Source of the DNA: Pseudomonadota bacterium
Lineage (GTDB): Bacteria > Pseudomonadota > Alphaproteobacteria > Rhizobiales > Hyphomicrobiaceae
Direction: 5' to 3'
Assembly: GCA_023405815.1 (NCBI GenBank)
Contig: JAEXXM010000011.1
Span: 69,715 to 133,714 of the forward strand
Length of the DNA: 64,000 nt
The stretch's first letter is position 1. Each line of letters starts with the position of its first letter. Positions 36,612-45,796 of this stretch are shown in pieces. The notes under the pieces are model-generated. The model had not been told where the DNA came from. It was given only the letters and a program-made list of their open reading frames with translations, and did no database searches. A program made the translations under genes and the position numbers.

Positions 36612-39600
36612 TCAACCGCGGCGGTTGCCATCGCGCCAGGCCTGACCAGCAAGACGCGCGTCATTGGCCATGCCGGTGATCGGCTTGGCGCGCCAGCCTT
36701 CGACATCGGCCTCGGCGTTAGCGGCTTGCTCGGGGCTCAGCTTCGCCTTGAGCGCGTCGCGGCGGGCGGCGGCGTCCTTGTCACCCGACTTTGCAGCAAG
36801 GATCAGCCACTTATAGGCCTGCTGTGCGTCCTTCGCGACGCCCATGCCATTTTCGTAGAGCACCGCCAGATTGAACTGGCTGTCGGCCAGGCCGTATGCG
36901 GCGGCGGTCTCGAACCAGCGGGCGGCGGCCTTATAGTCGGCCTTAGGGGTGCGCGAGGCGATCAGCACGGCAAGATTGTGCATGGCCTTGACGTTGCCCT
37001 GGGTTGCGGCGCGCTCGTACCAGACCTGAGCCCGTTGCGGATCGGGCTTCACGCCAAGACCGCGCTCGTAAAGTGTGCCGAGGCGGAACTGGGCCATCGG
37101 GAAGCCCTTGGCGGCGGCGCGCCGATACCACTGCGCGGCTTCGACCATATCCTGATCGGTGCCTTTGCCCTCGGCGAGGCGGGAGGCGACCTCGAACTGG
37201 GCCGAGGCATCACCCTGGGCGGCGGCGAGGCGCATCGAGTAGGGGCCGACCGTGGCCGGGGGCAGCTTCACGCTCTTGTCGTCACCGGCGTCGGTCTCGA
37301 CACCGCTCTGGCGCAGGAGTTGCTCCTCCATCAGCGAAGCGGGCGTCGCCTTGGCGGCGGCAATGCCGACCTGGCCGGAGAGATAGGCCATGCGCGCCTG
37401 CTCGTTCATCTGCGCCAGGTGCTGGCCGCTGGCGGCACCGTCCTGCATCGTGATGCCATCGGGCAGGGAGGCCGTGTCGATCGGGGCGCCGGCGGCATTC
37501 ACGTCCTCATACTCGCCAGTGCCACGCGGCTCGAGCGCGGGGACGTCCTGACGCGTCTGTTTCGATGGCGCATTGAGCGGAGGCACCACGGTGGGTGCGG
37601 CCGGAAGCATCGGCTCCGCGTCCATGGGTACGGCGTCCGTGGGCTCGGCGGCAGGGAGCGCCCCGCCACGCTTGCCGGAGGGCTCGATCGTGATCGCCGC
37701 GGGGGTCGCGGAGTTCATCTGCTCGGCCGTCGTGCGCGGCATGAAGAAGATGGCCGCGGGGATCGCAGCAAGGATGACGAGGAGGCTCATCGCCACGCGC
37801 TGCGAGCGAAAGGAGAAGATTGAGCGACGGCGCGCCTTGGGGGTTTCGCGGGCGCCGACCGACAGCTCGCCTGCCCGCATGTCGCTGTCGGCGGTCATGT
37901 CGGGCTTGCTCGCCGCTTTCAGCTTGGCGCGGTGCGCGTCGGCGATGAAGTCGTGGCGCAGCACCTCTATGGAGCGCTTCTCGGGCTGGGGCTCACCGAA
38001 GCTCGCGGCCTCGGCGTCGCGCGAGCGGGAGAACGCCTCGTCGAGGTCGAAGCTACCGGTGGTGTAGACCGGGATGCGCGGGGGCGCCTGCTCGGCGGCG
38101 ATGTCCTGCTCGTAGGCCTCAATGTCGGCGAGGGCCGATTCAGCCTCCAAGGGCGGCAGGAAGTCGGAAGCTTCGCCAGCCTCAATAGCGGGCATCTCGG
38201 CATAGACCGTCGCCGTCGCCGGTATGAGATCGTCGTACGACACGGAGGCGGAGGCGGCCATCGCCGCCGCGATGGGGGCAACGGGAGCCGCGGCCCGTTG
38301 ATAGGCGGGTGCGGAGGGAGGGGCGGCCGCCGGCGCGGGAGCCACTGCCTGAGTTTGAGCCAGCTCGAGGGAATCGATGCGATCGAGCACACGGATGAGC
38401 GCCTGCTGCATCGTCTCCAGCATGCTGGCGTTGTTCTCGTCGTTGTGGCGGCGCTCGTTGATGAGGCTCTCGAGCATGCCGCGCACCTCGCCGATCTCGC
38501 GCGCATGTGCGTCGCGATCGTGCGCGCCTCCGATGCTGGCGGCGACGACGCGCTGTGCGGCGAAGTTGGCGACCTCCTCATAATCGACTTCGCGAGACGC
38601 CGAGCGGCTGACGAGTCCGGACAGGCGCTCGTCGGAGAGCTGCACGGCGATCATGCGGAGCTGGGCGTCGATCGCGTCGAGGCGGCCGATGTCGGCACTT
38701 ACGTGCACACCCTCGTTGAAGAGGCGCGTCAGGCGCTCGTCGGAGAGCTGGGAGGTGAGCGTGCCGAGGTGCGCGTCGATCATGTCGAGGCGGGCCATCT
38801 GGCGGCGGAGCTGATTGAGCTGGCCGGCGATCTCTTCGATCTGCGCCTCGGCGAGCCGCAGCTCGTCGATGTCGGCACGGGTCGCCATCTGCCCGAGCAT
38901 GGCGTTGATCTGCGTCTCGAGCTGGTCGAAGCGAGAACCGAGAGAGGCAAGTGCCGCCTCGGGGCGGATCTGAGCGAGGCTCTCCTCGATGCGAGCGGCG
39001 ATCTCGGCGAAGCGACGATCGAGCAGGTCGGAATCCATCGCGCAGCCACGCTGAGACTGCGGCGCCTCGGTCATCGCGGCACGGGAAGCGCCGCCGTAGG
39101 CCGGCCTGTCGACCGAGCGGCTGGCGGCGACCATACGGGTGCTGGCGCGCGCGCTCGGCGGCATGGTGGCCTCGCCGCGCGCCGGGGATGCGTAGGCTTC
39201 GCCCGACTCGTAAAGCTGGACGAGGGCACTGGCCGCCGCCTCATCCCAGGGATTGATGTCCTGGCCAGGCTCGGCGCGCCTCGCGGCGCCGGGAGCGCCG
39301 AGGGCAATCACCTGATCCGGCTGTGCCCGGGCGACGCGATAATCGTCCTGGGTGACAAAGCGCACTTCCTTGGTGCGCCGCTCATGCACCCGCTGCGCGG
39401 GGCTATAGGGCACAAGCGCGCCGCGGCTGAGGTCGGACAGGCGCTCGCCCAAACGTTGCATCTGCTGCTGAATGCGCTCGACATCGGGCTCGAACTCGTG
39501 AGGCATCTGCGCCCGGATCGACCTCGCTTCGTCGCTGAGCGAGGCCAGGCGGTCGCGCATATGGTCGAGCATCGAAGCCGCCGAGGGCTCGCCTGAAGCC

Positions 39601-39656
39601 ATGGTGGCGCTCTCGGCGCGCGATCCATAGATCTCATTGTAGGCTTGGTTCGACAT
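36612..39656 (-). CDS. PodJ-like polar organiser: coiled coil, one TM helix, SEL1 repeats
   Basis: 1014 residues from ATG 39656 (AAGGGA nine bases before). Layout: a cytoplasmic part of about 620 residues with coiled-coil stretches (SLSDEARSIRAQ, EEIAGQLNQLRRQMARLDMI, and two near-copies of LDxIDAxLxxxxxQLSDERL), a basic stretch KARRRSIFSFRSQR, a single helix at about 620-638, a Pro/Ala-rich periplasmic segment, and SEL1 repeats at about 805-960 (AAQWYRRAAAKGFPMAQFRLGTL and two more). This is the layout of Caulobacter/Agrobacterium PodJ, which recruits polar regulators and marks the growth pole. Sequence identity in the first half is hard to judge, so I leave the symbol out. Ends with a strong terminator. 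Confidence 0.85.
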   Translation of the reverse strand: MSNQAYNEIYGSRAESATMASGEPSAASMLDHMRDRLASLSDEARSIRAQMPHEFEPDVERIQQQMQRLGERLSDLSRGALVPYSPAQRVHERRTKEVRFVTQDDYRVARAQPDQVIALGAPGAARRAEPGQDINPWDEAAASALVQLYESGEAYASPARGEATMPPSARASTRMVAASRSVDRPAYGGASRAAMTEAPQSQRGCAMDSDLLDRRFAEIAARIEESLAQIRPEAALASLGSRFDQLETQINAMLGQMATRADIDELRLAEAQIEEIAGQLNQLRRQMARLDMIDAHLGTLTSQLSDERLTRLFNEGVHVSADIGRLDAIDAQLRMIAVQLSDERLSGLVSRSASREVDYEEVANFAAQRVVAASIGGAHDRDAHAREIGEVRGMLESLINERRHNDENNASMLETMQQALIRVLDRIDSLELAQTQAVAPAPAAAPPSAPAYQRAAAPVAPIAAAMAASASVSYDDLIPATATVYAEMPAIEAGEASDFLPPLEAESALADIEAYEQDIAAEQAPPRIPVYTTGSFDLDEAFSRSRDAEAASFGEPQPEKRSIEVLRHDFIADAHRAKLKAASKPDMTADSDMRAGELSVGARETPKARRRSIFSFRSQRVAMSLLVILAAIPAAIFFMPRTTAEQMNSATPAAITIEPSGKRGGALPAAEPTDAVPMDAEPMLPAAPTVVPPLNAPSKQTRQDVPALEPRGTGEYEDVNAAGAPIDTASLPDGITMQDGAASGQHLAQMNEQARMAYLSGQVGIAAAKATPASLMEEQLLRQSGVETDAGDDKSVKLPPATVGPYSMRLAAAQGDASAQFEVASRLAEGKGTDQDMVEAAQWYRRAAAKGFPMAQFRLGTLYERGLGVKPDPQRAQVWYERAATQGNVKAMHNLAVLIASRTPKADYKAAARWFETAAAYGLADSQFNLAVLYENGMGVAKDAQQAYKWLILAAKSGDKDAAARRDALKAKLSPEQAANAEADVEGWRAKPITGMANDARLAGQAWRDGNRRG

Positions 39657-39868
39657 CTCAATCCCTTGGCGCTGTTCGGGAGCCCCTAGGGGCTGTGGCT
39701 GTGCCGGCTGCTGTTGCCGAATCGGGACGCGCAAAACGAGATTCCGCTCGTCCCCAAGGCTTTGCGAGTCGCGGTAAACGTCAGGTTAAACGGCGGGTAA
39801 AAATTGCACTGGCGGGCGCAATTAGCGGTCCGGCGCAGTCGAATCCCCGTGGCGAAAGCAGGCGAAAT

Positions 39869-40321
39869 ATGACGAAAGAGCCGAAAGAGGGCGCGATCTC
39901 GCAGGCGCTCGAGACGCTCACCGTCGATACGCGCGGTCCCGGCCTATGGGATCAGACGTCCGCCGTCAGGCGCTGGCTCGAGGGAATTGGTGCGCGAGAC
40001 GGGCTGCTGACGCTTTTCATCCGCCACACCTCGGCGTCGCTGCTGATCCAGGAGAACGCGGACCCGGACGTGCACACCGATCTCCTCGATGCGCTGGAGC
40101 GGATCGCCCCGCGTGGGGGCCCTTACGTCCACGACGTCGAGGGCCCCGACGACATGCCAGCGCACATCAAGGCGGCGGTGACGCAAACGTCGCTGTCGAT
40201 CCCCGTCAAGTCGGGGCAGATGCTGCTGGGGACGTGGCAGGGCATCTACGTTGCCGAGCATCGCGACCGGCCGCACCGGCGCGAAGTCGTGCTGCACTAT
40301 CTCGGCACGTTCACCGGCTAG
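39869..40321 (+). CDS. YjbQ/UPF0047 family protein
   Basis: 150 residues from ATG 39869. Conserved core RHTSASLLIQENADPDVHTDLL, then GPYVHDVEGPDDMPAHIKAA and LLGTWQGIYVAEHRDRPHRREV with the metal-binding His/Glu positions of the family. Members show thiamine-phosphate synthase activity in some tests, but a house-keeping role is not settled. Its stop overlaps that of the converging proline iminopeptidase gene. Confidence 0.93.
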   Translation: MTKEPKEGAISQALETLTVDTRGPGLWDQTSAVRRWLEGIGARDGLLTLFIRHTSASLLIQENADPDVHTDLLDALERIAPRGGPYVHDVEGPDDMPAHIKAAVTQTSLSIPVKSGQMLLGTWQGIYVAEHRDRPHRREVVLHYLGTFTG

Positions 40322-41292
40322 GCGGGGGTCGCCCCACGCCGATAGCGGCGAGTTGCCGATACCAGCTCATGAGCGATGCCCGGCTCGCTCATTGCGTGGC
40401 CCGCGTCGGCGACGATGCGCAGCTCGGCGGACGGCCAGGCGCGCTTCAAGTCCCAGGCGTTCTTCATCGGCGTCACCACGTCGTAGCGGCCGTGCACGAT
40501 GGTGCCGGGAATACCGGCGAGGCGGTGCGCGTCGGCCAATAGCTGGTCGTCGCTGGAGAAGAAGCCACCATTGACGAAGTAGTGGCACTCGATGCGAGCA
40601 AACGCGATTGCATATGCATCGGCGCCGAATTGACGGATACGCTCGGGGTCCTGCAGCAGCGACAGTGTCGATCCCTCCCACACGCTCCACGCCTTGGCGG
40701 CGGCGACCCGCACGAGCGGATCGGGATCGGTGAGCCGGCGATGGTATGCGGCGATCATGTCGGCGCGCTCTTCGGGCGGGATCGGCGCCTCGAATGCCGC
40801 GAAGGCATCGGGATAGATCCAGCTGCAGCCCTGCTGGTAGAACCATTCGAGCTCGGCCCGGCGCACCAGGAAGATGCCGCGCAGGATGAGGCTCTCCACC
40901 CGCTCGGGGTGCGTCTCGGCGTAGGCGAGTGCAAGCGTCGAGCCCCAGGAGCCGCCGAACAACTGCCAACGGTCGATGCCCAGCTTCTCACGCAGCCGCT
41001 CCATGTCGGCGACGAGGTGCCAGGTGGTGTTTGCCTCGAGCGAGGCATTTGGCGTCGAGCGCCCGCAGCCGCGCTGATCGAAGAGAACGATGCGGTAGTG
41101 GCTCGGATCGTGAAAACGGCGCATGGTCGGGTTCGATCCACCGCCGGGGCCGCCGTGCACGAGCAGCGCTGGCTGGCCGCGGGGGTTGCCGCACTCCTCG
41201 AAATAGACGGTATGCCCATCGCCGACGTCGAGCTGGCCCGTGCGGTAGGGCTCTATGGCCGGATAGAGTGTGAGCCGTTCGTGCACGGTCAT
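40318..41292 (-). CDS. pip: Proline iminopeptidase (S33)
   Basis: 324 residues. Releases N-terminal proline from peptides in the cytoplasm. Alpha/beta-hydrolase triad: Ser115 in FGGSWGS, Asp in GRYDVVTP, His in DAGHAMSE; the oxyanion segment HGGPGGGSNP and FDQRGCGRSTP are typical. The start is 23 bp past the end of the symporter gene on the same strand, so it could share that transcript. Length matches the family. Confidence 0.94.
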   Translation of the reverse strand: MTVHERLTLYPAIEPYRTGQLDVGDGHTVYFEECGNPRGQPALLVHGGPGGGSNPTMRRFHDPSHYRIVLFDQRGCGRSTPNASLEANTTWHLVADMERLREKLGIDRWQLFGGSWGSTLALAYAETHPERVESLILRGIFLVRRAELEWFYQQGCSWIYPDAFAAFEAPIPPEERADMIAAYHRRLTDPDPLVRVAAAKAWSVWEGSTLSLLQDPERIRQFGADAYAIAFARIECHYFVNGGFFSSDDQLLADAHRLAGIPGTIVHGRYDVVTPMKNAWDLKRAWPSAELRIVADAGHAMSEPGIAHELVSATRRYRRGATPA

Positions 41293-41314
41293 CGGCAGGA
41301 TTCCAGATTTCTTG

Positions 41315-43150
41315 TCATGAGCTGCGTTCGCGGCTCTTGAGCCGCAGCAGCCGCATCTCGCGGTCGTAGATCACCTCGCCGCCGGGGATACGGATTTCGC
41401 GCACCAGCTCGAGGACGCGGCGGCTCGGTTGCGGCGTGGCAAGACTGGCGAGCACAGCACCCAGGGCGCCGGCCGGCAACCCCAAAATTGCGGCCAGCGC
41501 GCTGTCGAGGCCGAGGATGCCTCCTTCGCCGGCCAGTATAGCGATCACGGTGACGGCAAATCCGCAACTCATGCCTGCAATGGTGCCGAAATCGTTCATC
41601 CGCTTCCACCACACCGACAGCACGAGCACCGGGAAGAACGTCGAGCCAACGAGCGCGAGAGACCAGAGCATCAGACGTAACGGATCGGTCGGCGCGATCA
41701 GCGCCACAAGGGCGCCGGCGACGGCAACGCCGGCCATCGCGAGGCGGGCGACATGCAGCCGTCCATCGCGCGGCAGCGGCTCCCAGGAGAGGCCATTGAC
41801 GACATCCTCGGCGACCACATTCCCAACCGCGCTGGCCGTCGTGCTGGCGCCGACGAGTGCTGCGGCAACGATCCCGGCGGCGGCGAAGTAAACGAACACG
41901 CTTGGCAGACCGGCCGCGACAGGCACGCTGAGAAGCACTGAATCGCGCGCGAAGGCGACGCTCGTGTAGGTGACCGGAGCAGCCTGATCGATGGCCGCAA
42001 AGCCGAGATCGACGAGGTGGCGCATCCACCCGGGAAGCGAGGCGGGCCCTCCGCTTTTCACCGCGTCCATGAGGAAGTCGCGCATATAGACGGCGATGGC
42101 GGCACAGGTAAGCATGATGAGCGCGAAGTAGACGGTGGCCCAACCCAGCGACTTGCGGGTTTCGTAGACGCCAGGCGTCATCGTCACGCGCGGCAGCAAC
42201 CACGGCGAAGCGGCGACGCCGGCAAGCACCGTCAATATCGTGACGACAAAGGCCGTCGGTCCGATGGCGCCGAAGGGCGCCGTGAAGCGCTTGGCGATGT
42301 GCGCCATGCCTTCACCGGGAAGCGCAAAGCCGAACGCAGGGGCGTCAATGATCGGAAGGCCCTGCGCCGCCTCGCTGTGCATCAGGGCGCGCAGCAGCGG
42401 TCCGTTGGTGAGCTGCGGCAGCGGGAAGTTGGTGATCATCACCGCGACGATGGTGACCGGCACAAGGAGAGCCAGCACTGCCGCGATCGCCTCGGCGCTT
42501 CCCGACCAGGTGAGAGACCGCATGCCGCCGAGCACGATGGTCAAGACGAAGGCAGCGACGATCACAAAGACCATGAAGCCTTGCGCCTGCCCGACAAGCC
42601 AACCCGCGGCAAGCGTGCCGATACGCAGCTCGGCCGCAAGCATCAGCAGTGCCGGCACGGCCATGAGGCCGGCGGAGACGAGGCGGACCATCCGGCTCTC
42701 GAAGCGGCGCCCGAGGTAGCTCGGAACGGTGAAGGTGCCGAACTTGCGGAAGAAGGGCGCCAGCATCACCGACATGAATACAAAGCCGGCGAGCCCCCCG
42801 ATCATCAGGCAGAGCGCGTCGAAACCGATGAGGAAGAACACACCGGTCACGGCGACGATGCCCGTCGCGCCCATGGTCGCGACGGCGATGCCGAGACCTG
42901 TGTAGCCGGCGGGAACGCGGCGGCCAGCGGCGAAGAACTCGATCGGCTCGCGCGTCGGCACGCACAGGCCGATAGCAGCGTAGAGCGCGAGGGGGCCGAG
43001 CAACATCGCCCAGCGCAGCACGGAGTCAGAGGTCCCGAGCTGCTCGAAGATGAGAAGCAGGATCACCAGCCCGGCGAGCGAGCTAGCGAATATCCCGAAA
43101 TATGTCCCAAGCCGCGGATTGACGAAGCGGGTGCGCGAGGTGACGGACAT
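41315..43150 (-). CDS. Sodium:solute symporter family protein (VC_2705/ActP-like)
   Basis: 611 residues with about 13 predicted helices. An SSS-family permease that takes up an organic solute, likely a small carboxylate, with Na+. Features: IEFFAAGRRVPAGYTGLGIAVATMG early, a conserved glycine-rich region after it, LVGASTTASAVGNVVAEDVVNG, and a hydrophilic end. It follows a DUF4212 gene by 23 bp; DUF4212/SSS pairs are a known unit, in which the small protein is the companion subunit of ActP-like carriers. The solute is not determined. Confidence 0.9.
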   Translation of the reverse strand: MSVTSRTRFVNPRLGTYFGIFASSLAGLVILLLIFEQLGTSDSVLRWAMLLGPLALYAAIGLCVPTREPIEFFAAGRRVPAGYTGLGIAVATMGATGIVAVTGVFFLIGFDALCLMIGGLAGFVFMSVMLAPFFRKFGTFTVPSYLGRRFESRMVRLVSAGLMAVPALLMLAAELRIGTLAAGWLVGQAQGFMVFVIVAAFVLTIVLGGMRSLTWSGSAEAIAAVLALLVPVTIVAVMITNFPLPQLTNGPLLRALMHSEAAQGLPIIDAPAFGFALPGEGMAHIAKRFTAPFGAIGPTAFVVTILTVLAGVAASPWLLPRVTMTPGVYETRKSLGWATVYFALIMLTCAAIAVYMRDFLMDAVKSGGPASLPGWMRHLVDLGFAAIDQAAPVTYTSVAFARDSVLLSVPVAAGLPSVFVYFAAAGIVAAALVGASTTASAVGNVVAEDVVNGLSWEPLPRDGRLHVARLAMAGVAVAGALVALIAPTDPLRLMLWSLALVGSTFFPVLVLSVWWKRMNDFGTIAGMSCGFAVTVIAILAGEGGILGLDSALAAILGLPAGALGAVLASLATPQPSRRVLELVREIRIPGGEVIYDREMRLLRLKSRERSS

Positions 43151-43173
43151 TGACTATCGATCCGCGGCTTCGC

Positions 43174-43434
43174 TCACGTGTCTTCGTGCGCGCCATGCCA
43201 ATGGTCGATGGCATCCTGGCGGTTGACGAAGCTCGCCACCGTAAAGATGGCGACGAGGGCGATGCCGTGGGCGCTGAGGAAGTAGCCGAGCGGAAAGCCG
43301 AGAAAGCGCTCGCCGTTGAGGCTCTCGGCATAGAGCGGCAGCACGATGATCATCACCAGGAACGGCACCACGCTGGCGAGCATCTGCCACTTCGTATGCC
43401 GCCAGTACGGCTTACGCTCCTTGCGCTCCATCAT
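43174..43434 (-). CDS. DUF4212 companion membrane subunit
   Basis: 86 residues, two helices (about 15-37 and 45-70). The start MMERKERKPYWRHTKWQML and FPLGYFLSAHG are typical of DUF4212. Always encoded just before an SSS symporter, as here, so presumed to be a subunit of the carrier. Confidence 0.93.
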   Translation of the reverse strand: MMERKERKPYWRHTKWQMLASVVPFLVMIIVLPLYAESLNGERFLGFPLGYFLSAHGIALVAIFTVASFVNRQDAIDHWHGAHEDT

Positions 43435-43631
43435 GACGGCTCACTCCCTCGTGCCGGTCCGAACCCGGGAGGCCGGGTCGCCCCAGACACCTACACGACA
43501 ATAGTTCGACGCATATATGGCGCGATGCCCCGGGGCCACCCCAAAGGAGCGTTTTGCGCCTGCTTTTCTTCGCCTAAGCTGAACGCTGGGGCGGCCGGCG
43601 GTCTCCGGCCCGCTATTTCGAGGGAGAAGCC

Positions 43632-44015
43632 ATGAAAGAGATGTGGGAAGAATTCAAGAATTTCGCGATGAAGGGCAATGTCATCGACCTTGCCATCGGC
43701 GTGATCATCGGCGCCGCCTTCACGCCCATCGTCTCGACCCTCGTCGCCAATATCATGATGCCGATCCTCGGCTATGTCATGGCGGGGGTGGACTTCTCGG
43801 CGCTGGCCATCACGCCCATCGAGGGGGTCGAGATTAAGTACGGGCTGTTCCTCAACGCCATCATCCAGTTTCTGATCACGGCCGTGGCGCTGTTCTTCCT
43901 CATCAAGGCGATCAATGTAGTGCGCAAGCCGGCGGCGGCGGCTCCCCCACCGCCGACGCAGTCGGAGATCTACCTCAAGGAGATCCGCGACGCCCTAGTG
44001 AAGGACAAGGCCTAG
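43632..44015 (+). CDS. mscL: Large-conductance mechanosensitive channel MscL
   Basis: 127 residues. The amphipathic N-terminal helix (EEFKNFAMKGNVIDLAIGVIIGAAF) and first helix are highly conserved; the second helix FLNAIIQFLITAVALFFLIKAIN is followed by a Pro linker and a C-terminal bundle. Opens under hypo-osmotic shock to release solutes. GAGGGAGAAGCC precedes the ATG. Alone. Confidence 0.97.
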   Translation: MKEMWEEFKNFAMKGNVIDLAIGVIIGAAFTPIVSTLVANIMMPILGYVMAGVDFSALAITPIEGVEIKYGLFLNAIIQFLITAVALFFLIKAINVVRKPAAAAPPPPTQSEIYLKEIRDALVKDKA

Positions 44016-44247
44016 GGAGCTGCTACCCAACTTTGCTTCAGACATGCATCGGCGACATTTCGAAGCCGGCACGATGCCTGCAAGGAATGAGGTCCGAGGG
44101 ATGCAGGTCGATGTCGGCTTACCTAACGTGTCGCTCATGATCGAGTGACACACAGGTGCGGACGGCGACTGTTCCAATCTGGGGCAAAAACGGGCGTGGA
44201 CGTGGCGAGGCGAACGTGTCCTTGCCGCTCCGGTGAGGGAACTCTTC

Positions 44248-44928
44248 ATGCAGCTGTGTCCACTTGAGAATGGAAGCCCAAACCCTAACCTTCGGGTCCA
44301 GTTCTTTGGAATCGAGCTTGAGATCCGAGGCGCCGTTCTGCGTCCACGAAAGGAGACCGAGCTGCTCGGACGAGTGGCCCAGGGCCTGCTCCGCAGCATG
44401 AGCGTCGTTCCTGTTTGCGTCGATATGTGCTGTGGATCCGGCAATCTCGCGTTGGCGCTCGCTACGCATTCCGAGGATGCCCGTGTGATCGCCTGCGACC
44501 TCACAGCCGACTCCGTGGAGACAACGCGTCACAATGTGACCCAGTTGGGGTTTCAGGAGCGCGTCGCGGTGATGCAGGGGGATTTATTCGAACCACTTGC
44601 CGGGCTCGAACGGGGGCTAGACCTTATTGTCTCCAACCCGCCCTACATCTCAACGTCTCGCCTGATAAGCGGGGACCGGTCTCATCTGCTTCTCAGTGAG
44701 CCCCGGGAAGCTTTCGACGGCGGCCCTTATGGGATCACTCTGCATACCCGCTTGATTGTCGAGGGTGCCCGCTATCTCAAACCCGGAGGATGGCTCGCAT
44801 TCGAATTTGGCCTTGGGCAAGACCGTCAGGTGGCTGCTTTATTCAAGCGCTCGCGTGCGTATGATGAGCCGCTGTGGCATGTGGACGAGGCAGGCGAAAG
44901 ACGCGTCGTTTGCGCCCGAAAGACGTGA
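44248..44928 (+). CDS. SAM-dependent methyltransferase, PrmC/HemK-like
   Basis: 226 residues from ATG 44248, which has GAGGG eight bases before; a GTG five codons upstream lacks such a site. Motif I is VDMCCGSGNLALALA (unusual C-C-G-S-G), and motif IV is NPPYIS, as in enzymes methylating the amide of Gln or Asn. Motif X-like RPRKETE is also close to HemK. It is shorter than PrmC and lacks its N-terminal bundle. Codon use is clearly less GC-biased at third positions than in its neighbours (for example CTGTGTCCACTTGAGAATGG), suggesting recent acquisition. Target unknown. Confidence 0.78.
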   Translation: MQLCPLENGSPNPNLRVQFFGIELEIRGAVLRPRKETELLGRVAQGLLRSMSVVPVCVDMCCGSGNLALALATHSEDARVIACDLTADSVETTRHNVTQLGFQERVAVMQGDLFEPLAGLERGLDLIVSNPPYISTSRLISGDRSHLLLSEPREAFDGGPYGITLHTRLIVEGARYLKPGGWLAFEFGLGQDRQVAALFKRSRAYDEPLWHVDEAGERRVVCARKT

Positions 44929-44946
44929 CGGCCGGGACGCTGTTTC

Positions 44947-45543
44947 CTAGCTCCAGGCGAGCGCCACAGTGTTCCAGCCAATCATCACCACGATGAGCAC
45001 GAGCGCCACGGCAGCGACGCGGTAGGCGCGCACGTGGCCGGCCGCGTCGGCCCGTCGATGCATCGAGGCGCCGAGAGCGATCCAGGATCCGCCGACGATC
45101 ACTATCATGGCGCAAAGTGCGGCGAGCCAGGGCAGCATGCCAGGGAGGGCGGCGGCGGGCCCGAATGGCAGCAGCGTGAACGCAAAGATGACCGCCTTGG
45201 GGTTGAGCAGCGTCGTCACGAACACGCGGGAGAGCGTGACGGGTTGCGCAGTGGTGAGCGGCGCCGCGCTGTGCTGCCAGAACATCAGCGCGAGATGGAC
45301 GAGATAGATGCAGACGGCGATGCGCAGGGCAATGCCGAAGGCGGGAACCGCGGCGACCACGGGGCCGACGACAACCAGCAGCAACGCGATGGCCGTGAGG
45401 TAGCCGCCCAACTCGCCGGCCAGCAGCTTCAACGAGTGACGAAAGCCGCTGACGGCCCCCGACGTCGCCAGCAGCGTGTTGGTCGGGCCGGGTGTGGCAA
45501 GCAGGGTAAGCGAGCCGAGCACGAAGGTGAGAGCGTCAGTCAT
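44947..45543 (-). CDS. LysE/RhtB family amino-acid exporter
   Basis: 198 residues from ATG 45543; an ATG five codons earlier is possible. Six likely helices; the typical start LTLLATPGPTNTLLATSGAVSG with the P-G-P-T-N motif, and RVFVTTLLNPKAVIFAFTLLP, mark the family. Such carriers export amino acids or related molecules; the substrate is not evident. Alone, opposite the methyltransferase. Confidence 0.9.
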   Translation of the reverse strand: MTDALTFVLGSLTLLATPGPTNTLLATSGAVSGFRHSLKLLAGELGGYLTAIALLLVVVGPVVAAVPAFGIALRIAVCIYLVHLALMFWQHSAAPLTTAQPVTLSRVFVTTLLNPKAVIFAFTLLPFGPAAALPGMLPWLAALCAMIVIVGGSWIALGASMHRRADAAGHVRAYRVAAVALVLIVVMIGWNTVALAWS

Positions 45544-45640
45544 CTTGGGAAATCTCATACCTCTGGGCTCTGCCGGCATTGATCGCGATCAGGCGCTCGG
45601 GACCGCCCCGCGAACCCCGGGGAGAAGCCGACAGGGAGTT

Positions 45641-45669
45641 TTGCGGGGCCGACGGGGCCGTGGTATGAG
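45641..45669 (+). promoter_or_regulatory. Sigma-70-type promoter of tRNA-Gly
   Basis: TTGCGG (45641-45646), 17-base spacer, TATGAG (45664-45669). The expected start is about 4-6 bases before the mature tRNA. Confidence 0.65.
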
Positions 45670-45679
45670 GCAAATCGCG

Positions 45680-45754
45680 GCGGGCGTAGTTCAGTGGTAG
45701 AACGTCAGCTTCCCAAGCTGAATGTCGTCGGTTCGATCCCGATCGCCCGCTCCA
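45680..45754 (+). tRNA. tRNA-Gly (anticodon CCC)
   Basis: Full cloverleaf: acceptor GCGGGCG / CGCCCGC, D-loop AGTGGTAGA, anticodon stem TCAGC / GCTGA around TTCCCAA, so the anticodon is CCC (reads GGG); T-arm GTCGG-TTCGATC-CCGAT; discriminator T, and CCA encoded in the DNA. Confidence 0.97.
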
Positions 45755-45796
45755 TAATCTTTCAAAGTCAATCAGTTACGTCCGCATCCGCACTCC

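Noticed and set aside
37932..39596. A 554-codon open frame antisense to the PodJ-like gene
   Set aside because: Composition (Arg/Gly/Val/His repeats) is that of a shadow of the coiled-coil coding strand; no independent features.
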